DNA of 64,000 nucleotides from Chlorocebus sabaeus (GCF_047675955.1 NC_132918.1:88120879-88184878); one strand, 5' to 3'; positions 48,504-58,648 are shown, counted from the first letter of the stretch. The notes: a model not told the origin generated them from the sequence alone. Made by a program: numbers and translations.

Positions 48504-48802
48504 TTTTTTTTTCTCTTGAGACTCAGTCTTGCTCAGTCACCCAGGCTGGAGTGCAATGGTGCAATCTCGGCTCACTGCAACCTCTGTCTACCAGGTTCAA
48601 GCAGTTCTCCTGCCTCAGCATCTTGAGTAGCTGGGACTACAGGTACATGCCACCATGCCCAGCTAATTTTTGTATTTTTAGTAGAGATGGGATTTCACTG
48701 TGTCCACAAAGAAGCAGGATGGTCTCGATCTCCTGACCTTGTGATCTGCCCACCTCAGCCTCCCAAAGTGCTGGAATTACAGGTATGAGCCACGACGCTT
48801 CA
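48504..48802 (-). mobile_element. Alu SINE with a short internal replacement
   Basis: Minus-strand Alu, poly-T at the left and the 5' end at 48802. A 13-bp duplication, cctatttagtgat, brackets it (48491-48503 and 48803-48815). Around 48698-48718 the usual catgttggccaggctgg text is replaced by ctgtgtccacaaagaagcag. Confidence 0.97.
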
Positions 48803-49300
48803 CCTATTTAGTGATGTTATAAGGGTAACCAGGATTTGTTTTGATTAAGTATGGTAAGAAAGAATTTGTTATACTCACAGATCCCTAGAAACAGGAGGCA
48901 TGGCATGCCACATAGGGGCTTACATGGGGAAGCACTGATGTTTGTCAGGAGGCAGAGGGAGTGAGGGGAAAACATGGGTTCTGGAGCAGAAGAGCTGTCT
49001 TGAGTTATCTGGTACCTGGCTGTGATAATCAATTTTATGTGTCAACCTGGCTGGGCGATGGTGCTCAAATAGTTGGTCAAACATTATTCTGGGTATTTCA
49101 TGAAGGTGTTTTTTGCGTGAAGTTAACATTTAAATTTGTGGACTTTGCATAAAGTAGATTACTCTCCAAAATGTGGGTGGTCCTCATCCAATCAGTTGAA
49201 GGTCTTAATAGCATAAAGACTGACCTCTCCTGAGCAAAGAGGAATTATGATAGCAGACTACCTTTGGACTTGAACTGCAACTCTTCCCTGGGTCTCCTGC

Positions 49301-49672
49301 TGATATGGTTTGTCTCTGTGTCCCCACCCAAATCTCATCTCAAATGGTAATCTTCAGATGTTGAGGGAGGGACCTGGTGGGAGGTGATTGTATCATGGGG
49401 ATGGTTTCCCCCATGTTGTTCTCATGATAGTGAGTGACTTCTTATGAGAGCTGCTGGTTTTAAAAGTGTTTGGCAGTTACCTCTTCACTCTCCTCCTCTC
49501 TTCTGCCACCATGTAAGACGTGCCTTGCTTTCCCTTTGCCTTCCGCCATGATTGTAAGTTTCCTCACGCCTCTCCAGCCATGTGGAGCTGTAAGTCAATT
49601 AAACCTCTTTTGTTTATAAATTCCCCATTCTCAAGTAGTATCTTTATAACCATGTGAAAATGGACTAATACA
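49301..49672 (+). mobile_element. Complete MST-type MaLR solo LTR
   Basis: A full LTR from tgatatggtttgtctctgtg to ggactaataca. It includes ggagggacctggtgggaggt, a ccatgattgtaagtttcctc block and caattaaacctctttt. Flanking 5-mers cctgc and cctgt agree at four positions. It lies inside the MLT2 LTR and so is younger than it. Confidence 0.95.
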
Positions 49673-49764
49673 CCTGTCTGCTGGCCTACCCTGCAGATTT
49701 TGGATTTATCAAGCCACCACAATCACATGAACCAATTCTGTTTTTAAAAAACTCTCTGTATTAT

Positions 49765-50111
49765 AACACAATCCCCAACTTACAAGGGTTCCAAGTACAA
49801 TTTTTCAACTTTACAATGGCACAAAAGTGATATGCATTTAGTAGAAATCATACTTAATGTATTCATACAACCATTCTGTTTTTCACTTTCAGTACAATAT
49901 ACATTAAATTATGTGAGATATTGAACACTTTGTGTTAGGTTATTTTGCTCAGTTGTAGGTGAATGTAAGTGTTCTGAGGACATTTAAAGTAGGGTAGGTT
50001 AAGCTGTGATGGTCAGTAGGTTAGGTATATTAAATGAATTTTTGACATGATATTTTCAACTTATGATGTGTTTAATGAGACATAACTTCATAATAAGTCA
50101 AGCAGCATCTG
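49765..50111 (-). mobile_element. TcMar-Tigger MITE inside MLT2
   Basis: Text such as actttacaatggcacaaaag, atatgcatttagtagaaatc, aaccattctgtttttcactt, gtaagtgttctgaggacatt and a tattttcaacttatgatgtg block is that of a Tigger-type element. The right end reads gtcaagcagcatctg followed by TA, the duplicated target dinucleotide. Left boundary is uncertain by a few bases. No transposase is encoded. Confidence 0.8.
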
Positions 50112-50165
50112 TATTCATCTATCCTCTTGGTTATGTTTCTGGACAACTCTGACTAATACACTGGC

Positions 50166-50556
50166 CCTAGAGTGATGAGGACAGATGGTTAGGGGTGTGC
50201 AGTAATAAAGATCAATACAGGAAGTGGCTGGGTCTGGCTCTGGAATGGTTAGTTTACATTTGGAAAGCATGCTCCTGGGCAAGTTATTTATTATCTCTAG
50301 GAACTGGCTAATCTTGGGAGCTGTAGTCCTTCCAGAGAGAGCAAGGCGCCAGGTGTCATAGCATCAAAATACAGAAAATAAGGAGATGTGGTTAATACAA
50401 GTGAGAAAGGTGGGGGCTATAGACACTTACAGAATAGATTGGTGTCATTCATATCTTCAAACAAAAATACTTTAGTAGATATGTCTCAGAAGCTTCTTCA
50501 TGTGCCAGGATAAACAAGGACCCTGCTCTCAACACAGTTACATTAGAATTGAATGA
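50166..50556. other. Unassigned DNA; L2-like tail near its end
   Basis: Mostly unassigned. From about 50485 the text aaacaaggaccctgctctca resembles a minus-strand L2 3' end. Confidence 0.4.
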
Positions 50557-50774
50557 GTGTCTGGAAATAAGCAACTGGCATTTTCAAGTCCAGAAAGCCT
50601 ACTAAGAGGGTGGCAAAAAATAACTTGTCTGACCATGTGCTGAGGCCAGTAACTGATGTGGAGGGAGGCTTTGCTAGAGGAATATAAATTCTGGGGAATT
50701 CAGAGCAGACCTGGTGGGGTCAAGAGCAATATCAAGTTACTCATTCAGAACCAAGGTCATTCTGACTGAGATTG
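50557..50774 (+). repeat. Left arm of a 218-bp inverted duplication
   Basis: The arm runs from gtgtctggaaataagcaac to ctgactgagattg. Its reverse complement occurs at 51431-51648 without a gap and with 11 mismatches by my count (about 95% identity). The arms are 656 bp apart. Confidence 0.97.
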
Positions 50775-50987
50775 TCTTTTAGATGAGCAAGAAGAACGCA
50801 GCACAGAAGATGCTGTTGCAGAAGAGCTACCAGAAGCGTTGCCAGGTTGTAATTCTAGGAGTGGATCAGTTGGGTTAGAGACTGCACCAACTATTGGAAA
50901 AGTAAACACTTCTGGAAAACGCTACCTTTTAATTAATTTATCTACGGGTCCTGTGATCTTGCTCTCATATTGCTTTGTCTAATTTCC
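50775..50987. other. Spacer between inverted arms, with a short open frame
   Basis: The stretch reads open for about 65 codons from 50770 without an ATG, in an acidic, Glu-rich composition (DEQEERSTEDAVAEELPEAL). It is directly preceded by an acceptor-like tgtcttttag. A second frame starts with ATG at 50783 and runs about 31 codons. I recognise neither product and the stretch is short enough to arise by chance. Confidence 0.35.
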
Positions 50988-51419
50988 TGTGGTAGACATG
51001 GCTAGCTGTTTACCAAATTAGTTTCTTCAGGCAATCAATTTTCCTGGGCAGAGTTAGATCACATTTTCCAGACTCTTTTGCAGGTTAAGTGTGGCCATAG
51101 GACTGAGCTGATGGAATGTGAGCATAAGTGATAGGTATCGTTTCTAAGCTAAGGCTTTTAAAAAAAGAGGAAAGCCTCCTCCATGCTTTCATGGTTAACT
51201 GGGATGGCAATCCCCAGGATGATCTTGCCAATCATAGGCTGAAGATGGCAGGTGCATTGTCGGCATGCGTCCCTGAATAACTGCGTGGAGGAAAGTTGAC
51301 CTGCAGACCAGGAACACCTATCTTGGACTATTATGTGAAAAAAAACACAAAAAACAAAAAACTTCTATTGCTTTAGAACCATATTCATGTTAGGTCTATT
51401 TGTTATCATGACTTTAACA
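50988..51419 (+). mobile_element. MLT1-like MaLR LTR
   Basis: tgtggtagacatggctagct, gttagatcacattttccaga, tggccataggactgagctga, gtccctgaataactgcgtgg, ccaggaacacctatcttgga and aacttctattgctttagaac occur in the order of MLT1-class LTRs. The end is worn and no target-site duplication is visible. Confidence 0.55.
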
Positions 51420-51672
51420 TGATAAAGGGTCAATCTCACTCAGAATGACCTTGATTCTGAAGGAGTGACTCGATATTGCTCTTGACCCCACCAGGTCTGC
51501 TCTGAATTTCCCAGAATTTATATTCCCCTAGCCAAGCCTCCCTCCACATTAGTTACTGGCCTCAGCACATGGTCAGACACGTTATTTTTTGCCACCCTTT
51601 TAGTAGGCTTTCTGGACTTGAAAATGCCAGTTGCTTATTTCCAGACACCCTTTATCATGTTAAAGTCATGAT
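51405..51672. repeat. 25-bp inverted repeat flanking the right arm
   Basis: The 25 nt at 51405-51429 (starting atcatgactttaacatg) and the 25 nt at 51648-51672 (ending gttaaagtcatgat) are perfect reverse complements. They bracket the right arm of the 218-bp inverted duplication, so that arm sits in the loop of a second, smaller inverted repeat. Confidence 0.93.
51431..51648 (-). repeat. Right arm of the 218-bp inverted duplication
   Basis: Reverse complement of 50557-50774, gapless, about 95% identical. It begins caatctcactcagaatgac and ends atttccagacac. Confidence 0.97.
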
Positions 51673-51689
51673 GCTTTATATTTACAGGG

Positions 51690-52193
51690 TAAGTATAAAT
51701 AAAGATGTTTTTCTCTGCTTATAAAGGGCAAAGAGACCATTTTCCCCTTTCTCCCTTAAAATGTTTTCTTGGAGCCATAATAAATCTGAGTGTTTATTCT
51801 AACCTTTGCAATAAAGATAAATCTTTTTAGATATTAAGCCTAGTCTTCAGGTTCTACAATATAGAGATATCTCCAAGGTCATGAGATAGCTGTTTATGTA
51901 GAAGTATACCCCTGGAATTAGCTCAGAAGCATCTCAGGAGGTGAGCGGACATTGTCACACACTTCAGCCTCTTTGTCTCTTGAGGAAATAAGGGAAGTTT
52001 TAATTGCTCTTTCTACTACTTTACTGTATAAATTTGTGTGAAATTCTGTCCAGACTTTGTAGTCACATTTTTATGACCTTACGTGTGTATAAATCTGCTA
52101 ATGCTCCCCAATAATAGTGTTCTCTTTCTTTCTTCAATATTGGTGTGGAATGGTCTTTTTGTTGGCATGATTATTTTATGTCCCCAACAACTG
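51690..52193 (+). mobile_element. Possible ERV LTR followed by a primer-site-like motif
   Basis: The stretch holds repeated aataaa-type signals (for example cataataaatctg near 51780), an AT-rich body and a terminal ttatgtccccaaca. Immediately after, at about 52204-52222, ttgacatcagaagtaggg resembles the leucine-tRNA primer binding site used by ERV-L (tggtgtcagaagtggga) at 12 of 17 positions. I infer an old LTR and the start of its interior; the family is not recognised. Confidence 0.4.
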
Positions 52194-54344
52194 ACTAGAA
52201 ATTGACATCAGAAGTAGGGCTCTGCTTTAATGAAAACTGAAAATATGTGGGTTCTGCTTAGTGGTCAAGCATCTGCTGAGGAGTAAACAAATATTCAGAG
52301 GCTAGAAAGATGACAACCCGTGGCAAAAAAATTTTGGTAATATTGTCACTTTCAGCAACTTGGAAGTCAAAATAAGTGCCTTCTAAATCTTTAGTTCTAG
52401 GGGAATAGGTAAGAAAAGGCCAGTGCATCTGTGTGTGCATTGTGTTACTGTGTTTAGCAAGGTATTGTAAAGAAGAAATAAGTAGCTGTAAGGATTGGCT
52501 GATTTAAAAGCATAAATAAAAGGTGATAGCAATCTAGAAATTTGGATCTGAAATTCCAACTGCTTCTGGAATCCAAACAGCAAGAAATATAAAGACTTTG
52601 AACAAGAAAAGGTCTATAAGGACTTACAAAGAAATTCAATACTGTAGCATAGATCAAGTTAAGAATGTTCTCTTCCTGCCCAAACCTGTTGTTTTAGATA
52701 TACTCTGGTATGCTTTAAATTTAGAGAGTTCAGCACAGGGGTAAGGAAGCGGACAAATACAGAGGCCTGAGCACTCTATCTAGAGAATAACTTTGGGTAT
52801 GGTAATTTGCACATGGAATTGACGGGAGTAAATAGATCAGAAGCCCATTATATTTTTGAAGGAAATGCATTGCTAGAAGAAACAAGCCTGCACTTTAAAA
52901 GTCTTGACTGTGAAAACTTTTAAGCCTCCAGCTTCCCAGATGGGAGAGTTAGGGGCCATAGGAAACAATAGTCTAGGGAATTCCTCCCGGAAATTGAGTC
53001 CAAGGTTTGTTACAACTTTTCTCCATGATAGAACAAGAGTCCTTTGTAAGACCCATCCATTAGTATTCCATTGTTGCCATGGACCAGTGAGTCCTGAGTT
53101 TCCCCTACTTTCTTATCCTGAAGAGGAACCTTTCTTTGGATCCTGTGCCTTGGCCCATCCCTGTGTGGTGGGATAGGAGGTAGAGTGGCAGAAATTTATC
53201 TTTTCTACACTGTCAAACTGTAAGTTGCCATAGCCAGAAGGGATGGAAAGTATTTCTTGGTGATACTCATATCACCAAGAGATCTTGGTGCTGAATTGCA
53301 TTCAATTATCCTTTTTCTCTTCTCCAAGCATGTTTGGCTTTTCAAGACTTTCAGAAACGAATTTTTTTTTTTTCCTTTGGGACAGAGATAGACTTCAAGT
53401 TTGGAACAACAGACTGAGATATAACTGGGCTACACACATACCACATTAATTTGGCTAAATAAGTACAGCATGGGAATGACACCACTAGTAAAGTAGTCTT
53501 TTCAAATGACCTTTATGCTTCCATTTTTCATATTTAGGTTTTGAACCCAAGTCCTGACAGTAACGTATTTATTTTCCTCACTTTCTGCTTCCATGAAGGA
53601 GTCTAGTTTACTGAGTATATGCATAGGTTATTATTATTTATTTTTTACTTTAGGGTGTTTGTCGTGAGCTATAAAGCCAAAAAAAGCTACGGTGTCCTTG
53701 CAGAAAATGTGTGCTTTGCTTCTTACACTATGGGGGTGGGGTGACCCACAGTTGCACTGGCTTAATCATGCCTGCACCTGGCAATCAATCACTCTTCTGG
53801 AAACTGCATCCCATTAGGCATCAGCACAAAAAGGACTCTTGCCAAGTAGAAACAGGGCAGAAAATGCAATTCTGGTCTCTGACAGTGATTGAACATAGAC
53901 TATGCCAAATCTCTGCCTGATGTCCCTAAATACAAAACATGCAGGGAAAAGTTGCTGAATGAGTGGCTCATACTCCTTCAGATCAAAGCTGCCAAGCTCT
54001 TTTCATTATACAGCTTATCCACAGCAAGTAGACAGGACACATAGCTAATGCTCTATGTTCTCCTGAAGAGGTATAATGTGATAAGAGAGGTATACTCCAA
54101 GGACACAGTTCAATAGTAAAGAATTGGGACCTGAATACCCCCATCCATGTACTAGAATTTTCTAAGAGTAGAAATAGCCTGCAAATTTAACCCTCTCCTG
54201 CTCCACTTAATCCCTCAACTGCCTACCTCATTTGGTCTCCTCCCCAAAAGACTATGCTTCAGCCCTGGTATAGTCTATAGATCCCTCCTGGAATCAAATT
54301 GCAGAATGTTGGCATAGGAAATCCCCATGAGTAATTTTGCTTCA
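52194..54344. other. Unassigned stretch, possibly an ERV interior
   Basis: About 2.1 kb with no frame above 90 codons and no retroviral domain that I can see. A T tract lies near 53360-53372. It contains copy A of a second unclassified repeat pair (53668-53781). Confidence 0.4.
53668..53781. repeat. Copy A of a second unclassified dispersed repeat
   Basis: About 114 bp resemble 56748-56863 at roughly 75% by eye: aaagccaaaaaa, agaaaatgtg, cttctta-actatg, gtgac-cacag, ttatcatg. The orientation is the same. No family recognised. Confidence 0.65.
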
Positions 54345-54480
54345 TCATCTTTTTTTAGGACTGGAAAACTAAGCCCAAGAGTGATGAAGCAATTTAAGCC
54401 CAAGAGTGATGAAGCAGTCAGTCAGTAAGTGGCACATTCTGGAGTGAAACGCCAGGATCCTGTCTCCCGGTCTAAAGCTT
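54345..54480 (-). mobile_element. MIR-type SINE, minus strand
   Basis: Plus-strand text ggactggaaaactaagccca, then gcagtcagtcagtaagtggc and caggatcctgtctcccggtc is the minus-strand MIR core order. It contains a 25-bp tandem duplication. Confidence 0.57.
54371..54416 (+). repeat. 25-bp tandem duplication within a MIR
   Basis: aagcccaagagtgatgaagca occurs at 54371 and again at 54396 (period 25 bp, 21 nt perfectly repeated), within the segment where MIR normally has one copy. Confidence 0.93.
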
Positions 54481-54829
54481 TCCTTCTATTTACAGATCCT
54501 TTTCCATTTACATTCAGATTCCTGAATGTTGGCAGCACTTTATCTACTGAATTGAGGAGGTACTGAACACAATTCCAAGTTTTAATGGTGCTGAAAGGAC
54601 ACATAAGAGACTACCTCAGTGCTCTGTTTAAAGAGAAATTAGTAATACTTCTTATTTTATGAATTGCATAATTTATACTCATAGATCTTCAAACAAAAGT
54701 TTGTTGCTTGATAATCTGGAGTGAGACGTATTGGCTTATCAAAAGAAATAATTTATCCTAGGGAGAGGGAAGTTAGCAATTGTAGAGCTACATGCTAATA
54801 ACAAAATAACTGTTACCATTGATAATTAT
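54481..54829. other. Unassigned AT-rich DNA
   Basis: No repeat or gene recognised. Confidence 0.4.
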
Positions 54830-54965
54830 TTAATTCATTAGTTAATTTATTCTTCACTCATTTCATATGTTTATATGCAGTGCCTGTGATGCCTACAAGA
54901 TATTATGCTAAGGTTCCTGGGAAACACAAAGGTAGGTAAAGTCACTTCTGCCCTCAACAAGCTAG
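54830..54965 (-). mobile_element. L2 LINE 3' end fragment
   Basis: taattcattagttaatttat, a ctgtgatgcctacaagat block and cacttctgccctcaacaagc mirror the minus-strand L2 tail. Confidence 0.52.
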
Positions 54966-55084
54966 CTCCTCGTTTTTTAAGAACTAAGTTATGGATATTC
55001 AGCAGGGAATTTTGATTCAGTAGGAGGGGACAGCACTCAATCACTTCTGGAGAAAAGGGTTAGGTGGCACATTTTCCCCCTGTA

Positions 55085-55830
55085 CTCATTTTGTAAAAAC
55101 AGCTTTATTGAGGTTTGACTGACATGCAATAAACCGCATCTAATGAAAGGGACAATTTGATAAGTTCTGATATATGTAGACACCCCATCATCACTGTCAA
55201 GATGATGAACATACCCATCGCCCCACAGAATTGCCAGTGCCTTCAGTAATCCCTCCCTCTTGCTCCTCCTGGGCTCCACTGCCCAATCCCTAGGAAAACT
55301 GTGACCTGCTCTCTGTCACTATGGATTGGGTTGCATTTTCATCGTTTTATATAAATGGAATCATACTCTATGTACTATTTTTTTTTTTTTGCTTGGCTTT
55401 TTTTCATTCAGCGTCATTATTTTGAGGTCCATATACATAGTTTTGTATCAATAGTTTATTTTTATTGCAAAGTAATAGTCTACTAAATATATACCAGACC
55501 TTGTTTATCCGTTCATCTCTTGTTGGAAATTTGGGGTTATTTCCAGTTTTTGATTGTTACAAATAAAGGTATAAATATTCATATATTTATGAAGTCGTTA
55601 TTTACATGGACATCTGGAAATGATACATGCTTTCATTTATCTGGAGTAAATACTAGGGAGTGGAATGGCTGGGTCATATGGTAGCTGTATGTTTAGCTTT
55701 TTAAGAAACTGTTTCCAGAATGGCTGTACCGTTTTTTAAATTCTCATCAGCAATGTATGAGAGTTCTAGTTGTTCCACACCTTTCCAAAAATTGGTATGG
55801 GTAGTCTTTTTGGTCAATCTTTTTTCACTT
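55085..55830 (-). mobile_element. L1M LINE 3' region, minus strand
   Basis: aaacagctttattgaggttt, a gtctactaaatatatacc block, tgtttatccgttcatctctt, tttggggttatttccagttt, atggctgggtcatatggtag and gtttccagaatggctgtacc are the reverse complement of an old L1M 3' end. Frames are broken. Confidence 0.83.
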
Positions 55831-56604
55831 CAGTTATTCCAAAAGTTTTCATTCATATCCACTGACAAGCAGAGAGGATGGCAGCCACTTTGGAAAAAAC
55901 CTGAATCTCCTCTGCCATTTGCATTTAGACAGATACACCTGATACTCTGCAGAGAGAGAGAGACGAAGTGACTCACTGAAAATAATTGATCACAGAAAAA
56001 GGAGTCTTCACAGGGAGACATCCTTAGTAACAGAGCCAGAGGAAAATGCAAGTCCTGAGAACCACGTGGTTGAGAAAACAGACTCATGTTGCTCCATTTT
56101 TGTAAACAGGGGAGAGAGTTGTTATATCCCAGAAGCCTGAAGTCTCAGCATGTGCAGGCAATCTTGTTGAGGATCTCTTATCGGCCCAGGTATCGCACAG
56201 GTGTGTTGTCTCTTTTACGTAAGAGTGATAGCAGACATCTCTGTGGTTGAGTTGTTCCCATTCTACCAACATTGAACGTAGCAGCTTTCCAGCTCCACCG
56301 GGTCCCGGGTGACGGTAGTGCCGCTGGTGTGTGTCCGAGTTCCAACTCTAAGGGACACCACTGAAGAAGTGTTGAGGCTCAGGCTGATTGAGGGGGTAAT
56401 GTTTAATCAGGACTTGATTATGGAAACATGAAAACAGTCTTGAGGATAATTTAGAAGGAACTGTGATTTTCTTTTGATATTTCGAAAACAGTCAGGAAGA
56501 GGGTCACAGTCAATGATATTTGGCAGAATAGGTGGGACTACATCTGTACTCACTGGAGGTAACATACACTTGTAGCCAGTAAGCCAAATAGCATTTAAAA
56601 GGGC
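55831..56604. other. Unassigned DNA
   Basis: No repeat or gene recognised. An (AG)n run of about 10 bp sits near 55951. The frames at 55720-55971 and 55830-56087 overlap on opposite strands and start in the L1M tail. Confidence 0.4.
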
Positions 56605-57040
56605 TGTAAGAAATGGATACAGATAGCAGACATTTATTGAAAACTTAATGATATGCCAGGTGGTATTCAGAGCGCTTTAAGTGGAGGAACTCATTTAATC
56701 TCATAACACAGGACATTTGACGTTGGGCTGCAAACCTAACATAACTGGCTGCAAAGCCAAAAAAGGCTGAAGTGTACTCATAGAAAATGTGCATTTTCCT
56801 TCTTAAACTATGAGGGTATAGTGACACACAGATGCATTTGCTTTATCATGGCTATACCTATGGTCTACTGTCAACATTATTATCTCCATTTTTCAAGTGA
56901 GGAAACAGACTCATAAGCTTAAGTGAATTGCCCAGGGTCACATAGCTAAGATGGCAAGTCAAGTTTAGAATCAAGGCAGTCTGACTCCAGAAACCACGTT
57001 CTCAATTGTTCTGCAGTGTTGACCTCAGCGAGAAATGCAA
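56605..57040 (-). mobile_element. MIR SINE, minus strand, interrupted by an unclassified repeat
   Basis: Left half: gcagacatttattgaaaact, atatgccaggtggtattcag and agcgctttaagtggaggaac. Right half: attattatctccatttttca, agtgaattgcccagggtcac and caaggcagtctgactccag. These are the minus-strand MIR in order, separated by about 150 bp of foreign sequence that includes 56748-56863. Confidence 0.77.
56748..56863. repeat. Copy B of a second unclassified dispersed repeat, inside a MIR
   Basis: Partner of 53668-53781. Its position between the two halves of a MIR shows that it moved or was copied here after the MIR inserted. Confidence 0.65.
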
Positions 57041-57399
57041 AATAATCCAGAATTCAGGGAAATGTCACATTATTTTTCAATGAAGGAATAGGAAGGGATT
57101 CATGCAAGATATAATATTTTAAGTGATACCTTGAACGAAAAGCCGAAAACTAAAGGTTTAGAAAGATCAGGACAGAACGAAGAGCAGTTCTGTCTGACAC
57201 ATTGATTATACTAATCATTTTGGATACATTTTCATCCCTGTAAATTGACCATAATTAGTGGAGGCAAAGTATATCAAATATAACTTGGCTGGCTTATTAA
57301 AGGATACATATGGTTTATTAACTTTTAAATAGCATATTTGAGTGTTATCTCCTGTCTTCTGGCCACTGTTTCTTTCAGTATAGCAAGATGGATGGGGGA
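57041..57399. other. Unassigned DNA
   Basis: No repeat or gene recognised. Confidence 0.4.
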
Positions 57400-57515
57400 A
57401 GCATGTGCTAGGAGTTAGAATTGGGCTGGTTCAATTCCTAACTCCACTACTTTCTGGCTGAGTGATCTTGGGAAACTTGTTGAACCTGTTTTCAGAACGG
57501 TGAAGAGTCTGATAT
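57400..57515 (+). mobile_element. MIR SINE fragment
   Basis: caattcctaactccactact, a ttctggctgagtgatcttgg block and gaacctgttttcagaacggt follow the plus-strand MIR core. Confidence 0.5.
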
Positions 57516-57994
57516 TTCACCCTACTTACAAGCTAACAAGTTAACTGCCACAGTTTCATGGATATTGGCAGAAGACGAGACTCTTGAGTCAGAAACAAAG
57601 GACTTTGTTACTCATGGCAACATCAGTAGCCAAAATATCAGCATTTATGCCAGTTCCCTAAGCCCCAGTTCTTACAGGGTGATGCAAAGAAGGCAGGAGA
57701 TATCATTACATACAGTGGATTGTGTTACAGGAAAGGACTCCCTGGTATAGGGAACCCAGATGTTTTGTAATGGGCAGTCAGCCTGCCTGAACTTCGCCTT
57801 GAAGGAAGACATTACCTTTATTATACTGGACAATAAACAAACCTGCTTATGCCCTGAAAGAATACACTATGCTTATTTTCCCAGTCTGTTTGCTATACAT
57901 GTATTCTTGAGAAGATAGTCTGGAAAAAGGGTAACCTCTGCTCACAAAACATAGAGAAACATGAGAGTACTGTGGAAAATTGTCCCTCAACACC
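57516..57994. other. Unassigned DNA
   Basis: No repeat or gene recognised. A 61-codon frame (57565-57750) shows no known domain. Confidence 0.4.
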
Positions 57995-58148
57995 TCTATC
58001 TGCACAGTTTATTCACCTGTGAAAGAGGAATAATGATAATTATTCACTGGCTTGCTGCAGGAATTTAATGAGATTCTGTTTGCAAAGAACTTAGAAGGGC
58101 ATCTGCCACATTTCAAGTATTCAGTAAATGTTAGTTATTGTCATTCTT
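57995..58148 (+). mobile_element. MIR SINE, 3' half
   Basis: cacctgtgaaagaggaataa, ggaatttaatgagattctgt, aaagaacttagaagggcatc and a ttcagtaaatgttagttatt tail are the 3' half of MIR. It may be the same MIR as 57400-57515 with an insertion between. Confidence 0.67.
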
Positions 58149-58364
58149 TTGGAAAATTGTGCTAAAATACATATAACATGAAATTTACCATTTTAGCCAT
58201 TTTAAATTGTAGAGGTCAGTGGTATTAAATACATTCACGTTGTTGTGCAGCCATCACCACCATCCATCTCCAGGAAGTTTTCATCTTCACCAGCTGAAAC
58301 GATGTACCCATTAAATACCAACTCCCCACTCCTAACTTGCCCTAAAGGGAATCCAAAGGATTCT

Positions 58365-58531
58365 TTAGTCCAATAATCTAAAGGTCGAAGAACCTGCAGT
58401 CTGATGTCCACGGGCAGGAAGCATCCAGCATGGGAGAGAGATGAAAACCAGAAGACTCAGCAAGCCAGCTCGTTACACCTTCTTCCACCTGCCTTTTCTA
58501 GCCGCACAGCACATTGGATGGTGCCCCTAAC
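58365..58531 (-). mobile_element. Internal fragment of an MLT2-like LTR without ends
   Basis: cagtctgatgtccacgggca, gcatccagcatgggagagag, agactcagcaagccagctcg and ttacaccttcttccacctgc match the middle of the LTRs at 38814-39361 and 59593-60133. Both LTR ends are absent and L1M sequence flanks it directly, so it did not arrive as an intact LTR. Confidence 0.78.
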
Positions 58532-58603
58532 AACCACCATTCCACTCTCTGTCTTTCTTATGTAAGTGAAATCATACAGTATTTGTCCTTTAGTGACTAG
58601 CTT

Positions 58604-58605
58604 GC

Positions 58606-58648
<43 letters not shown>

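Larger units (their letters stand above)
49021..50160 (+). mobile_element. Solo MLT2 (HERV-L) LTR with two nested insertions
   Basis: The LTR starts tgtgataatcaattttatgt, continues gtcaacctggctggg and tcatccaatcagttgaaggt, is broken at 49301-49672 by an MST LTR, resumes cctaccctgcagattttgga, is broken again at about 49765-50111 by a Tigger MITE, and ends gacaactctgactaataca. A perfect 5-bp target-site duplication, ctggc, flanks it (49016-49020 and 50161-50165), as expected for ERV-L. Removing both insertions leaves about 420 bp, a normal MLT2 length. Non-coding. Confidence 0.94.
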
